Position numbers and translations under genes: made by a program. The notes below the pieces were generated by a model. It made no database searches. It was not told the DNA's origin and worked only from the letters and a program-made list of their open reading frames with translations. Below are positions 1 to 9,006 of a DNA stretch of 64,000 nucleotides, piece after piece. Numbering within the stretch: the stretch's first letter is position 1; each line of letters opens with the position of its first letter. The DNA is from an uncultured Cohaesibacter sp. (GTDB lineage Bacteria; Pseudomonadota; Alphaproteobacteria; Rhizobiales; Cohaesibacteraceae), in assembly GCF_963676275.1 (NCBI RefSeq), contig NZ_OY781091.1, forward strand, positions 2,520,775 through 2,584,774, read 5' to 3'.

Positions 1-431
1 CCTCCATCTCGCTGCGTGAGCTTGAAGATGCAAAACGCAAGGCTCTTGTAATTGCGATTACACCGGGCATGCTGCTGCGCCATGGACTGACCATCCAGAT
101 CGACAAGGGCAAACAGATCAAGGGTACATTCTCGATCTGCTTCCCGAATGCCTGTTTCTCCGACGTTGCTGTTGATGCGACCTTCGTGGACCAGATGAAA
201 AAGGGTGCGACCATTTCGGTCACCGCACTCAATCAGCAGGCGCAGCCCGTGCGCTTTGACCTGACGCTTTCCGGCTTCACCTCAAGCTATGACGGCGAAC
301 CGATCGATCTGAAAAAGACCGCTGAAGAACAGCAGAAACTTCAGGAACTGCTGCGCAAACGCGCAGAAGAGCAGCGCCAGAAGCTGATTGAACAGAAACA
401 GAAATCCGAGCAGCCGGCTCCTGCCAACTAG
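1..431 (+). CDS. Invasion-associated locus B (IalB)-like protein, 3' part
   Basis: The gene runs in from the left edge; the reading frame is open from base 3, so the N-terminus and any signal peptide are missing. The visible part carries a compact, largely beta-type segment with a Cys pair in 'SICFPNACF', as in periplasmic IalB-family proteins that were first linked to erythrocyte invasion in Bartonella and are widespread in non-pathogenic Hyphomicrobiales. The last 40 or so residues are a charged, Gln/Lys/Glu-rich helix, probably a coiled tail. A strong hairpin terminator follows 22 bases after the stop. The family call is by pattern recognition; the biological role here is unknown. Confidence 0.75.
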   Translation, partial: SISLRELEDAKRKALVIAITPGMLLRHGLTIQIDKGKQIKGTFSICFPNACFSDVAVDATFVDQMKKGATISVTALNQQAQPVRFDLTLSGFTSSYDGEPIDLKKTAEEQQKLQELLRKRAEEQRQKLIEQKQKSEQPAPAN

Positions 432-452
432 GCCAGCCCTGCAAGCGATATT

Positions 453-488
453 AAAAAACCGCGGTCCGACATTCGGATCGCGGTTTTT
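453..488 (+). terminator. Intrinsic terminator after the IalB-like gene
   Basis: AAAAACCGCG pairs perfectly with CGCGGTTTTT around a 15-nt interior that itself can extend the stem, and the 3' arm ends in a T-run. Because both arms end in A/T runs it could also stop transcription coming from hspQ on the other strand; the two genes are convergent. Confidence 0.85.
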
Positions 489-541
489 GTTTGATCAAAT
501 TTGTTCACCAGCATCTGATCACCGGCATCTGACCACCAGAA

Positions 542-874
542 TCAGTTTACCAGATCGTCCTCTGGCTGATAGACACCTTCTTTCATGCCCTTGAACAATT
601 GCCGCACCTGCGGATGCCGAATGGGCTCGCCTGAACTGTCCTTAAGCAAATTCTGCTCGGAAACATAGGCCACATACTCGGTTTCATCATTCTCGGCAAA
701 GATATGATAGAAGGGCTGATCACGGCGCGGGCGCACATCTTCGGGAATGGAATCATACCATTCTTCAGAATTGTCAAACTCAGGGTCGACGTCGAACACG
801 ACACCACGGAAAGAATAAACCCGATGGCGCACGACCTGACCGATCTGAAATTTTGCTATTTTCATTTCCGCCAT
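542..874 (-). CDS. hspQ: Heat shock protein HspQ (YccV-like, hemimethylated-DNA-binding fold)
   Basis: The 110-residue protein matches the HspQ/YccV family over its full length: 'KFQIGQVVRHRVYSFRGVVFDVDPEF', the aromatic 'RDQPFYHIFAEN' block and 'YVAYVSEQNLL' are typical. In E. coli, HspQ binds hemimethylated DNA in vitro and acts as a specificity-enhancing factor and substrate of the Lon protease. It stands alone, convergent with the IalB-like gene, with about 300 bases of non-coding DNA upstream before the next gene. The start chosen is the ATG giving 'MAEMKIAKF'; the second Met three codons in is also possible. Confidence 0.9.
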   Translation of the reverse strand: MAEMKIAKFQIGQVVRHRVYSFRGVVFDVDPEFDNSEEWYDSIPEDVRPRRDQPFYHIFAENDETEYVAYVSEQNLLKDSSGEPIRHPQVRQLFKGMKEGVYQPEDDLVN

Positions 875-1170
875 GAGACCAGGCTCCAGATTGTCTTATA
901 GGTGCCTCACAAAAGGCCTTTGCGCATAGCTTATCACACAATTTGTCGCAGGCGCTATGACCATTCTCTTGATCAGCTCGTTAAAAAACGAAAGCCAGTA
1001 CACACCACAGACCGCCATCCAAGTCAAGAAAGGCCCGCTTTCGGTGAGCCTTTATCGACCAGTTTTGAAATTTTGCAAATTCGGGGAAAACCGCAGCAAT
1101 CTTTTCATGTCAGACTGAAACGACGGTAGGGCATCCCACGAATAACAAAATGCCGCACAAGGAGAGCCGC

Positions 1171-2217
1171 CTATCCGGCAAGACCATAAAGCGCACCCAT
1201 TTGCGGATCTTTCTCGGCCACCTGTTTTGCCAGATCAACGATCACCTTGGCCTGTTTCCATGTCGCATCATCCTGCATCTTGCCATCGATCATGACGGCC
1301 CCGGTTCCATCGGGCATCGCTTCGAGAATGCGCATGGCCATTTTGACCTCGGCAACATCCGGGCTGAAGACTCGTTTGGCTATGGCAATCTGGCTAGGAT
1401 GCAGCGACCATGTACCCATGCAGCCCAGAAGGAAGCTGTTACGAAACTGTGCCTCACAAGCATCCGGATCGGAAAAATCGCCAAATGGCCCATAGAAGGC
1501 CTTGAGACCATAGGTCATGCAGGCATCGACCATCTTGGCCATGGTATAGTGCCAAAGATCCTGCTGATAAAAGGCCCGTTCCTTGCCTTCCTCCATGTCC
1601 GCCAGAACCCGATAGCCCGGATGGCCACCGCCAACACGGGTGGTCTTCATGCCACGGGAGGCCGCCAGATCGGCTGGCCCAAGAGAGATGCCATGCATGC
1701 GGGGCGAAGCGCCGCAAATTGCTTCAACATTGGCCACACCTTCGGCCGTTTCCAGAATGGCATGGATCAGAATCGGTTTTTCCACCCCGTTCTTGGCTTC
1801 AAGCTGGGCCAGAAGCTGGTCGAGATAATGGATATCCCATGGCCCTTCCACCTTGGGCAGCATGATCACGTCCAGCTTGTTACCCACCTGCGAAACAATC
1901 TCGACCACATCATCCAGAAACCAAGGCGAATTGAGGCAGTTGACCCGGGTCCACAGACCGGTCGAACCGAAATCATTATCCTTTGCCAGTTGGATGAACC
2001 CAGCCCGCGCGGCCTCCTTCATGTCGGCAGGAATGGCATCTTCCAGATTGCCCAGAATGACATCGACCGTCTGGATCAGATCGGGAATCTTCGCCCGCAT
2101 CTTTTCGATATGCGGCGGCACGAAATGGATCATCCGTTCAACACGCACCGGCAGTTCACGGTAGGGTGTTGGTGCGCCAATGGCCAATGGCTTGTAAAAT
2201 GCACTTGGCGTTTTCAT
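1171..2217 (-). CDS. HpcH/HpaI-type CoA ester lyase, malyl-CoA lyase-like
   Basis: 348 residues of the citrate lyase beta/HpcH aldolase superfamily. The active-site framework is visible: 'LGNLEDAI' near residue 55, '[14 protein letters not shown]' near 155, '[14 protein letters not shown]' near 175, and the malyl-CoA-lyase hallmarks 'YGPFGDFSD' and '[10 protein letters not shown]' in the C-terminal third. Family members cleave malyl-CoA, beta-methylmalyl-CoA or citramalyl-CoA to glyoxylate or pyruvate plus an acyl-CoA in the ethylmalonyl-CoA, serine or related pathways, or hydrolyse (S)-malyl-CoA. No partner gene of these pathways is next to it, so the exact substrate is open. It is a single gene with 216 non-coding bases separating it from the acyltransferase upstream. 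Confidence 0.8.
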   Translation of the reverse strand: MKTPSAFYKPLAIGAPTPYRELPVRVERMIHFVPPHIEKMRAKIPDLIQTVDVILGNLEDAIPADMKEAARAGFIQLAKDNDFGSTGLWTRVNCLNSPWFLDDVVEIVSQVGNKLDVIMLPKVEGPWDIHYLDQLLAQLEAKNGVEKPILIHAILETAEGVANVEAICGASPRMHGISLGPADLAASRGMKTTRVGGGHPGYRVLADMEEGKERAFYQQDLWHYTMAKMVDACMTYGLKAFYGPFGDFSDPDACEAQFRNSFLLGCMGTWSLHPSQIAIAKRVFSPDVAEVKMAMRILEAMPDGTGAVMIDGKMQDDATWKQAKVIVDLAKQVAEKDPQMGALYGLAG

Positions 2218-2433
2218 CGTCTCTCTCCCGTCTTTGGTGCCAGCCTTGCTGTCCTAACGCCCGCAATGCGCGGCGGTGCAACTGGCGCATTCCTCGGGTC
2301 CATTTGCAGCGCAAAAATTGCTGCAGCGCAATAAGACTGTAGGGGAAGATACGGAAGGGGTATAAGGAGAGAGACAACAAGAAGAACAAGACGAGCGGCA
2401 GCCAGGGCGGACCAATGCCCGCCGCGGGGCTCA

Positions 2434-3306
2434 TTAGCCCCAGCGACGATGGGCCCACATCCATTGCTCGGGCACCTGACGAACCCACTCCTCGAACCGG
2501 GCATGAACGGCTCTGGTCGCCACCAGGATATCCTCATCTATGTCATCCGTATGCGGCATCGGAATGATCTCAGCCTGCACCTCGAAATGAATGCCATTCT
2601 TGCGACGGATCTGCAATGCAACGAGGGGGGCACCCTTCTTGCGCGCCAGCCGGGCCGGGAAGGTATTGGTGGGGGCGGAGCGTCCGAAAAAGTCCACCGG
2701 CACACCTTTCACATCTCTCAGATCGCCCATGATGGCAACCGCCTTGCCACCGCTCACCGATGTCAGGGCACGCATACCGGCCCTGTCACCCTTGACGAAA
2801 ACGCCGCCGGAGAAGGTTTGCCCGCGCTTGCGGATCATATAGTCATGAACCAGCGGATTCTTCAGCTCCTGCATCACCACAGCGCAGTCAAAACCGTTAT
2901 AGGAAGAAATCGCCCCGCCAAGTTCCCAATTGCCAGAATGAAGCGAAACGATGACACCGCCGGAACGCTTGATCTCGCTGACAACCTGCCGGTAATTTTC
3001 CGGCTGGACAACCAGCTCCTCCATGCGCCGGACAATCTGGTCGGCCAATATCGCCTCGGCGAAGGTGCGCCCAAGATTGTCCCACATGCCAAGAGTGATC
3101 GCATGAAGTTCCCGGTCGCTCTTGTCAGGAAAGGCAAGGCGAAGATGGGCCATGGCGCGCTTCTGACGCTTGAGGCGAGGGGCAATCAGACGCCAGCTCC
3201 AGCCCATGAAGCCAGAGGCGAGAGAAAGCGGCAAGCACCGCAAAATAAAGATGGCCAGCATCAGCAACCAATATTCAACGCGATGAGACAGCGTGACATT
3301 TTTCAT
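2434..3306 (-). CDS. LpxL/HtrB-type lipid A acyltransferase
   Basis: 290 residues with one N-terminal membrane anchor (residues about 12-32) followed by the lysophospholipid acyltransferase-like domain. The catalytic H-x4-E is seen as HSGNWE (H123, E128), and the C-terminal 'PEQWMWAHRRWG' is the signature ending of this family. It transfers a secondary fatty acid from acyl-ACP to a lipid A precursor at the inner face of the cytoplasmic membrane. The start at 3306 was chosen because AAGGTG lies 6 bases upstream and the anchor begins right after it; an upstream ATG at 3423 would add 39 unrelated residues. A second, divergent member of the family lies at 38826-39833. Confidence 0.85.
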   Translation of the reverse strand: MKNVTLSHRVEYWLLMLAIFILRCLPLSLASGFMGWSWRLIAPRLKRQKRAMAHLRLAFPDKSDRELHAITLGMWDNLGRTFAEAILADQIVRRMEELVVQPENYRQVVSEIKRSGGVIVSLHSGNWELGGAISSYNGFDCAVVMQELKNPLVHDYMIRKRGQTFSGGVFVKGDRAGMRALTSVSGGKAVAIMGDLRDVKGVPVDFFGRSAPTNTFPARLARKKGAPLVALQIRRKNGIHFEVQAEIIPMPHTDDIDEDILVATRAVHARFEEWVRQVPEQWMWAHRRWG

Positions 3307-3435
3307 TGGTAACACCTTGCGGCCTTGCAGCTTGATATCAGACAAATAGACATCAGGCCTTTTTATATCAGTGGTACAAAAGCGCAATGCATCATGTGGA
3401 AAGATCGTATTTGCGACGGCCAAGAGCGCAGGACC

Positions 3436-4674
3436 TTACCCTTGGGCTTCCCGCTCTTTTTTGTTCATCACACGAGAAGTCCAGCCGATCTTGCCCGGTG
3501 CGTCCAGACCGGCCTTCATCATCAGCTTGCGCAGGGAAGGGACCATATTGGCCAGAGCCAGTCCGGCTGACCGGGCACCCTGACCGAAAGGAAGCGCCGA
3601 TATCAGCGACATGTTGAGCATGTGAACCCCGGCAGTGCGCGACCAGACATCACTGCGCCGCATGCGGCCATAGGTTTCCAGCACCTCCTGCGAGCCGGGA
3701 TCCTTGACACCATCCTCCCTGATGATATCGGCAAGCGCCGCGATATCGCGCAGACTGAGATTGAGCCCCTGCGCCCCGATCGGCGGAAAGGCATGGGCGC
3801 TTTCGGCAATGAAGGCCGCCCGAGGCCCATGGAACTGCTTGGCCACCATTCCCGCAAGCGGGAAGGTTTGCGGATCACTGATGACATCAAAGGCGCCATA
3901 GATGGAATGGGCACGCCGTTCCAGCTCCAACGCCAGCTCGAGCCGACACAGCGACTTGAGCCTTTCCGCATCCTCGGCGGTAACGACGCATACAAGGCTG
4001 GAGCTGTAACCATCCCAGAAGGGCACCAGCGTAAAAGGACCGGTTTTGGTGTGAAATTCGGTTGAGATATTGCGATGGGCTTCATTCTTGTGATGCAGAT
4101 TGACCACCAGCGCCGTTTGCGGATAGGACCATTTGCGCATCTCGATGCCAGCCGCTTGCCGCACGATCGAATTGCGCCCGTCGGCTGCGATGGCCAGACG
4201 GGCCTGCCAGATCGAGCCGTCTTCCATTTCCACGTCCGCATGATCTCCATCAAGGCGAACCGAGCGGGCCAGCTGTTTGTCTTCAAAAAGGCGTTCATCT
4301 TCCACCAGCTCGCGAACAGCCTCATGCAGACAGGCAACGAGCTGGTTATTGTCGATATTATAGCCGAATGCCTCCAGTCCGATCTCGCTACTGTCAAACT
4401 CCGTTGTCGGAGCCTTGAACAGGCGGCCGGTATCATCGATCAGCCGCATGACGCGCAAGGCCTGTCCTTTGCGTGCAATCGCGTCCCAAAGGCCGAGTGC
4501 TTCAAGATAGGGAACCGAACTGCCCAGTAGCGCCGTCGTACGGCCATCCTTGCCGCCATGCTCGGGCCCGATCAGCACGCAGGAAAGCCCCAGCCGGGCC
4601 ATCTGCACCGCCGCAACATGCCCTGCAGGGCCACTGCCAACCACTGCAACATCCACTTTTCGTATTTGCGACAT
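3436..4674 (-). CDS. UbiH/UbiF/Coq6-family FAD-dependent hydroxylase
   Basis: The protein of about 412 residues begins with the FAD-binding Rossmann motif (VVGSGPAGHVAA), has the 'AADGRNSIVRQAAGI' (DG) motif in the middle and the second FAD motif 'AESAHAFPPIGAQGLNLSLRDIAALA' in the C-terminal third. These are the three hallmarks of flavin monooxygenases that hydroxylate the ring of ubiquinone intermediates. Which ring position it serves cannot be told from sequence. The start at 4674 is preceded by GAAGGGGG; a longer in-frame start at 4704 adds a Cys-rich stretch with no ribosome site. It sits 129 bases upstream of the acyltransferase on the same strand. Confidence 0.85.
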   Translation of the reverse strand: MSQIRKVDVAVVGSGPAGHVAAVQMARLGLSCVLIGPEHGGKDGRTTALLGSSVPYLEALGLWDAIARKGQALRVMRLIDDTGRLFKAPTTEFDSSEIGLEAFGYNIDNNQLVACLHEAVRELVEDERLFEDKQLARSVRLDGDHADVEMEDGSIWQARLAIAADGRNSIVRQAAGIEMRKWSYPQTALVVNLHHKNEAHRNISTEFHTKTGPFTLVPFWDGYSSSLVCVVTAEDAERLKSLCRLELALELERRAHSIYGAFDVISDPQTFPLAGMVAKQFHGPRAAFIAESAHAFPPIGAQGLNLSLRDIAALADIIREDGVKDPGSQEVLETYGRMRRSDVWSRTAGVHMLNMSLISALPFGQGARSAGLALANMVPSLRKLMMKAGLDAPGKIGWTSRVMNKKEREAQG

Positions 4675-4700
4675 ACAGCCCCCTTCGCAGTCACATAACG

Positions 4701-4955
4701 TCACTCGGCAGCCAGACCCGCATGGATCTGACCCTTAATCGCCAGAACATAGTCGTCGGTATTACCCGTTCCAGACGAGAAAATCCAGCTTTCTTGCGTA
4801 ATTCTCCTGATCGTCTCGGCACCGTTACCAACAATCTTGCCAACAACAATGCCATAAATGCCAAAACAGTCCATTGGAATGAACCGGAGAGGGCAAATGG
4901 CCCCGTCCAATATGACACCATGGCTAACTTGCATTTGCCCCAAAGACCGGTTCAT
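4701..4955 (-). CDS. Possible small protein of unknown function upstream of the UbiH-type gene
   Basis: An 84-codon frame lies in the gap between two divergent genes. Its second half (from 'IYGIVVGKIVGNGAETIRRI' on) reads like genuine coding sequence, with regular Gly/Ile/Val use and a polar C-terminus, but no family is recognised and no good ribosome site precedes either the ATG at 4955 or the one at 4874. It ends just before the UbiH-type start, so it could be co-transcribed with it. It may instead be an old remnant or chance frame. Confidence 0.3.
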   Translation of the reverse strand: MNRSLGQMQVSHGVILDGAICPLRFIPMDCFGIYGIVVGKIVGNGAETIRRITQESWIFSSGTGNTDDYVLAIKGQIHAGLAAE

Positions 4956-4996
4956 ATGTCACCACATCAGCAGTTACGCAAAAGGGCCATGTTCGG

Positions 4997-5992
4997 ATGA
5001 GTTTTCTGGGAAGTTTTTTCGACACCAGCAGCGCAAGAGACCTGCAACAGCAAATGGCCCGCTTCCGCAAGGAACATCCCGACCTTGCCGCAGCCGAGGC
5101 AAAACCGCGCATTGCGCTGTTTCTGGCCATAGCTGTGGCCTCGCTTTTTGCCTGGTTCTATCTCTTTGCCATGGTGGTGGATATGGCACCGGACATGGAC
5201 ATGCGCGCGCTGGGGCCGGGCATGTCGGCCTTCAACGCCTTCAACGGTTTTGAAAGCCTTGATCCGACGACCCGCGCCTTCATCGCCGCCGTCTGTGCGC
5301 CTTCTGCCGCAATCGGCCATTTCGGCATGCCGAGTCAGGACGCATGGGGCTTGCAGGATCTGATGATCGTCTTTGCCATGTGGGTGATGATGGCCATTGC
5401 CATGATGTTGCCGACAGCAGCCCCGATCCTGAAAAGCTATGCGTCCGTTCAGGAAGCAAAGGGCAGGAAAGCGGGGCCATTCTCCGTCCTGCTTCTCACG
5501 CTTGGCTATCTGAGCATATGGGTAGGCTTTGCCTTTCTGGCCACCATGCTGCAATGGGGCCTGACAGAAATCCAGACCATGTCTCCGGTCATGGCTCCGG
5601 CCTCCATGGTCTTCTCCGCATCGACCCTTCTGCTGGCTGGCATCTATCAATTTACCCCGGCCAAGCAGGCCTGCCTGCTGCGCTGCCAGCTGCCATTCCC
5701 CTATTTCAATCGCCGCACCAAAGAGGGCTTCTTCCGCTCCTTCGCCGGCTCCTATGTCATGGGGCTGGAGCAGGGGCTATTCTGCACCGGCTGCACATGG
5801 GCGCTGATGGTGGTCATGTTCGCCGTCGGTGTGATGAATGTCATCTGGATGGCGATATTGGGATTTCTGATGGCAATCGAGAAGGTTGTTCCCAATCCGT
5901 GGGTTACCCGCGGCATTGGACTTTTCCTCATAATCTGGGGACTTCTGGTACTCTCCATCTCCCCGGCGGGGCGCACCATTCTCGGCATTTGA
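4997..5992 (+). CDS. DUF2182 predicted metal-binding integral membrane protein
   Basis: 331 residues. After about 45 soluble residues come some six or seven membrane segments. The diagnostic DUF2182 signature 'MIVFAMWVMMAIAMMLPTAAPIL' (Met-rich helix, near residue 130) is present, as is 'CLLRCQ' with its paired Cys and the 'GCTWALMVVMFAVGVMN' segment. The family is often annotated as a predicted metal-binding membrane protein and Met-rich helices suggest copper, but no function has been shown for this protein. A DUF1326 partner, often adjacent, is not present here. It is divergent from the UbiH-type gene. Confidence 0.85.
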   Translation: MSFLGSFFDTSSARDLQQQMARFRKEHPDLAAAEAKPRIALFLAIAVASLFAWFYLFAMVVDMAPDMDMRALGPGMSAFNAFNGFESLDPTTRAFIAAVCAPSAAIGHFGMPSQDAWGLQDLMIVFAMWVMMAIAMMLPTAAPILKSYASVQEAKGRKAGPFSVLLLTLGYLSIWVGFAFLATMLQWGLTEIQTMSPVMAPASMVFSASTLLLAGIYQFTPAKQACLLRCQLPFPYFNRRTKEGFFRSFAGSYVMGLEQGLFCTGCTWALMVVMFAVGVMNVIWMAILGFLMAIEKVVPNPWVTRGIGLFLIIWGLLVLSISPAGRTILGI

Positions 5993-6056
5993 TTTTTGTA
6001 GCGGATCCCTGATGTTTCCGATTGCTTCGCACGGCATATTGGGCTAGGGACTGCGC

Positions 6057-6752
6057 ATGCAAAAACAAACCGCATTTCTAGTTCATCTGTTGACTGCTTC
6101 CGGAGCAGCTTTTGCCCTTCTGGCAACTCTTGCCGCTTCGAATGGCGACTGGACAGCGTTGTTCTTCTGGCTGCTGGCCGCTCAGTTCGTCGATGGTATC
6201 GACGGACCGATTGCGCGCAAGATGAAGGTTATTCAGGTTCTGCCACACTGGAGCGGCAACAGCCTCGATTTTGTCATCGATTATGCGACCTATGTCTTCA
6301 TTCCCGCTTTCGCCTTCATGAAAGCGGATTTGATGCCGATGCCATATTCGCTGATCGCTGGTGCCATCATCGTGGTCACCGGCGGCTTGTATTTTGCCAA
6401 TGACCAGATGAAATGCCCCTCGAATGCCTTTCGCGGCTTCCCGGCAGTCTGGAACGGGGTTCTGTTTTACTATTTCCTGTTCACGCCGCATCCTCTGGTC
6501 GGCTTCATCATCATCATCCTGCTCGCCGCAGGACAGTTTGTTCCGGTGGAGTTTGTCCATCCCGTGCGGGTCAAGGCCCTGCGTCCGCTGACGCTGGTCA
6601 TTGTTGCCATCTGGTCTGTTTTTGCCTGCCATGTTGTATTTAATAATATGGTGCCTACATCCATTGATCAAATTGCCCTTGCGGTAAGCGGCTTATATCT
6701 GTTTGCCATTGGACCATTACTTCATTTCCGCAGGATCAGACCTACGAGCTAG
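6057..6752 (+). CDS. pcs: Phosphatidylcholine synthase (CDP-alcohol phosphatidyltransferase)
   Basis: 231 residues and about eight membrane segments. The CDP-alcohol phosphotransferase motif is visible from about residue 46: 'DGIDGPIARKM' followed by 'GNSLDFVIDYATYVFIPAF', which is the arrangement specific to bacterial phosphatidylcholine synthases. These enzymes condense choline with CDP-diacylglycerol to make phosphatidylcholine in the inner membrane, the one-step route typical of Hyphomicrobiales. The opening 'FLVHLLTASGAAFALLA' is also characteristic. It lies 64 bases after the DUF2182 gene and 42 bases before the TerC-family gene, and may be co-transcribed with both. Confidence 0.92.
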   Translation: MQKQTAFLVHLLTASGAAFALLATLAASNGDWTALFFWLLAAQFVDGIDGPIARKMKVIQVLPHWSGNSLDFVIDYATYVFIPAFAFMKADLMPMPYSLIAGAIIVVTGGLYFANDQMKCPSNAFRGFPAVWNGVLFYYFLFTPHPLVGFIIIILLAAGQFVPVEFVHPVRVKALRPLTLVIVAIWSVFACHVVFNNMVPTSIDQIALAVSGLYLFAIGPLLHFRRIRPTS

Positions 6753-6794
6753 AGCGGATCCTGTCAGCAACGACTGCAAGAAAGCGGCCTGCTC

Positions 6795-7556
6795 ATGTTT
6801 CCTGATCTGCTAGACCCCACCATTCTGGCCAGCCTTCTGACGCTGACCGCCATGGAAATCGTTCTGGGCATCGACAATGTTGTCTTCATCTCGGTGCTTG
6901 TGAGCAAATTGCCCCCGCATATGGGCAAACGCGCTCGCGCCATCGGCATCCTGCTGGCCCTTGTCTTCCGCATTGCCCTGCTGTTTGCGCTTTCTTGGCT
7001 CATCGGCCTGACAGAGCCAGTCTTCTCGCTGTTCGAACATGCCTTTTCCTGGCGCGATATCATCATGATCGCGGGCGGCCTTTTCCTCATTTACAAGGCC
7101 ATGACAGAGATCCATCTCGAGCTTGAATTCAGCCATGAAGAAGAAACCAAAATCCGCACCGGCAAGGCAGAATATGTTTTCGGCGCCGCGATCCTTCAGA
7201 TCATCGTCATCGATCTAGTATTCTCCATCGACTCCATCGTAACCGCCATCGGCATGGCCGAACATATCGAAGTGATGATTGCCGCCATGGTGATCGCCAT
7301 GATCGTCATGTATGCCGCCTCAGGCCCGATCTCCCGCTTCATCGAAGTGCATCAGACGACCAAGATGCTGGCGCTCAGCTTCCTGATGCTGATCGGCTTC
7401 GCGCTGGTTGGCGACGGCATCAGCCTGCATATTCCGCGTGGCTATATCTATGCCATGATGGGCTTTGCCGTGCTGGTCGAGTTTCTCAACATCATCGCAC
7501 TGGATGCAAGACGCCGCAAAAAGCTGGCCGAGATGAAAAAGGAACAAAAGGCCTGA
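6795..7556 (+). CDS. TerC-family integral membrane protein
   Basis: 253 residues with about seven membrane helices. The conserved acidic membrane motifs of the TerC/YoaE/YkoY group are seen as 'EIVLGIDNVVFISVL' (residues about 17-31) and 'QIIVIDLVFSIDSIVTAIGM' in the middle. Related proteins are linked to manganese or other metal export and membrane-protein metalation in several bacteria; the substrate here is not known. It ends with a Lys/Glu-rich cytoplasmic tail. Two hairpins follow in the gap before the LysR gene. Confidence 0.88.
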   Translation: MFPDLLDPTILASLLTLTAMEIVLGIDNVVFISVLVSKLPPHMGKRARAIGILLALVFRIALLFALSWLIGLTEPVFSLFEHAFSWRDIIMIAGGLFLIYKAMTEIHLELEFSHEEETKIRTGKAEYVFGAAILQIIVIDLVFSIDSIVTAIGMAEHIEVMIAAMVIAMIVMYAASGPISRFIEVHQTTKMLALSFLMLIGFALVGDGISLHIPRGYIYAMMGFAVLVEFLNIIALDARRRKKLAEMKKEQKA

Positions 7557-7624
7557 ACTGGCAGGCCGATATTGTCATTCATGCCTACAGCTCATATCAG
7601 AGCCTCCATACTTATCTCATGCAT

Positions 7625-7647
7625 GGGGCAGGGGAATGTCCTGCCCC
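7625..7647. repeat. GC-rich hairpin downstream of the TerC gene
   Basis: GGGGCAGG pairs perfectly with CCTGCCCC around a 7-nt loop, 69 bases after the terC-like stop codon. There is no T-run after it, so it may protect a transcript end or act as a weak terminator rather than as a full intrinsic terminator. Confidence 0.6.
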
Positions 7648-7683
7648 TGCGGCTCAATGCGCGCGGCCAATACACATGATGTG

Positions 7684-7720
7684 AACAAGCAGAAGGGCTT
7701 AGCCATCTCTCCTGCTTGTT
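7684..7720 (+). terminator. Second inverted repeat between TerC and LysR genes
   Basis: AACAAGCAG and CTGCTTGTT form a perfect 9-bp stem with a 19-nt loop, followed by a pyrimidine-rich but not pure-T stretch. It could be a terminator for the upstream genes or, being 60 bases upstream of the LysR start, part of that gene's control region. Confidence 0.45.
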
Positions 7721-7779
7721 TCATCCTCCTTTATATGTCAATGTCCTAGCAACAAATCACCAAATCAGGGAGCAGCATC

Positions 7780-8697
7780 CTGGACCGCGCTCGTCTACTC
7801 TATTCTCCGGCTCTACGTTACTTTGCGGCGGTCGCCGAGCATGGTGCGATCCGCGCAGCCAGTCGCGAGCTCAATGTAGCCTCTTCGGCTGTCAACCGGC
7901 AGATCCTCTGGCTCGAAGACAGCCTCGGGGTGCCTCTGTTCGAGCGGGTAGGGCGTCGGCTTCAACTTTCTCCGGCCGGTGAAATCCTTCTGCGGCACGT
8001 AACCCATGTCTTGCGCGATTTCGAGCAGACAACATCAGAGCTGGACGCTCTGCGTGGCCTCAAGCGCGGCATCGTGCGCATCGCCAGCGTGGAGAGCGTG
8101 GCAACGGAGCTGCTTTCCGATCTTGCCGCTTCCTTCGGCAAAAGCTATCCGGATATCCAGCTGCGGATCACGGTCACCCATTCGGACAATATCGCCCGCC
8201 AGATCATCGATTCCGATGCCGATATCGGCTTCTGCTTCGATCCTCCTGAAGAGGACCTGCTTGCGGTCAATTACTCGCACGCCTTCGAGATCGGCGCCGT
8301 GGTCAACAAGGACCATCCTCTGGCCAACAAGCAGTCCTGCTGTTTTGAAGATTGTCTCGGCTTCCCGATCATTCTGCCCTCAAGGGGCCTTTCCCTGCGT
8401 ACCGCTCTTGATCGGCTGCTGGCCAAGACGGAAACCGAACCCTCGATCTTTGCCGAAGTGAGCACCTTGCAGATGATGCGCCGGCTGGCAGCACGCGATC
8501 TTGGCGTCTGCTTCCAGACCCGCATTGGCCTTAACGACTCACTGGATCATGCCGAGCTGCGCTTTGTCCCGCTGACCGACGAGCAGCTTCATTACAATAC
8601 CTTGTCGATCTTGACCCATCAGCAAAGGAAGCTGAAACTGGCACCTGCGATGTTCCTGACTCACGCCCAGCAATTCTTCAACAATCGCTTTCCCTGA
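7780..8697 (+). CDS. LysR-family transcriptional regulator with a probable CTG start
   Basis: About 305 residues. The N-terminal winged helix is complete only if translation begins near 7780: 'LRYFAAVAEHGAIRAASRELNVASSAVNRQI' followed by 'LEDSLGVPLFERVGRRLQLSPAGEILL' is a normal LysR DNA-binding domain, then a periplasmic-binding-protein-like effector domain. Between the in-frame stop at 7747 and the HTH there is no ATG, GTG or TTG; the first GTG at 7930 would delete the HTH. GGAG at 7769-7772 is 7 bases before a CTG at 7780 (an ATC at 7777 is the other choice). It is 309 bases upstream of the BMP-type transporter, which it could regulate; that link is inference. Confidence 0.8.
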   Translation: MDRARLLYSPALRYFAAVAEHGAIRAASRELNVASSAVNRQILWLEDSLGVPLFERVGRRLQLSPAGEILLRHVTHVLRDFEQTTSELDALRGLKRGIVRIASVESVATELLSDLAASFGKSYPDIQLRITVTHSDNIARQIIDSDADIGFCFDPPEEDLLAVNYSHAFEIGAVVNKDHPLANKQSCCFEDCLGFPIILPSRGLSLRTALDRLLAKTETEPSIFAEVSTLQMMRRLAARDLGVCFQTRIGLNDSLDHAELRFVPLTDEQLHYNTLSILTHQQRKLKLAPAMFLTHAQQFFNNRFP

Positions 8698-9006
8698 GCA
8701 ACGATCGAGGGGCCTTCAATCGCATTTCGGGAACGGTCAAAGTGGCACTGATCACAAAATGTGCACACATTCCAGACCTGATTAATTTCCGATCAAAAAA
8801 TGCGGTAAAAGGTCAAAATTTTAGCGGCGAAAAGAATTTTGCGTATGGATTGTCAATTGAATGTCACTTAAACAGAGTGGGAACCCAAGCTGAAATTTGA
8901 CAGGCGATTTTCCGCCACTGCACTGACTGCTGACGAAGCAATCAGTGTTTTGCATTTTTGGGAATGCAGGAAAACCCGCCAGTCCAAGCTCTGTAAACAG
9001 GTTGTC
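8698..9006. other. Non-coding gap between LysR gene and BMP transporter operon
   Basis: No open frame of note. The stretch is AT-rich in its middle and has a TTGACA at 8897-8902 that could be a -35 element of the transporter operon, although no good -10 follows at the usual distance. No recognisable riboswitch was seen. Confidence 0.4.

Noticed and set aside
1150-2334. 394-codon plus-strand frame opposite the CoA ester lyase gene
   Set aside because: It is His-rich shadow sequence of a well-supported minus-strand enzyme.
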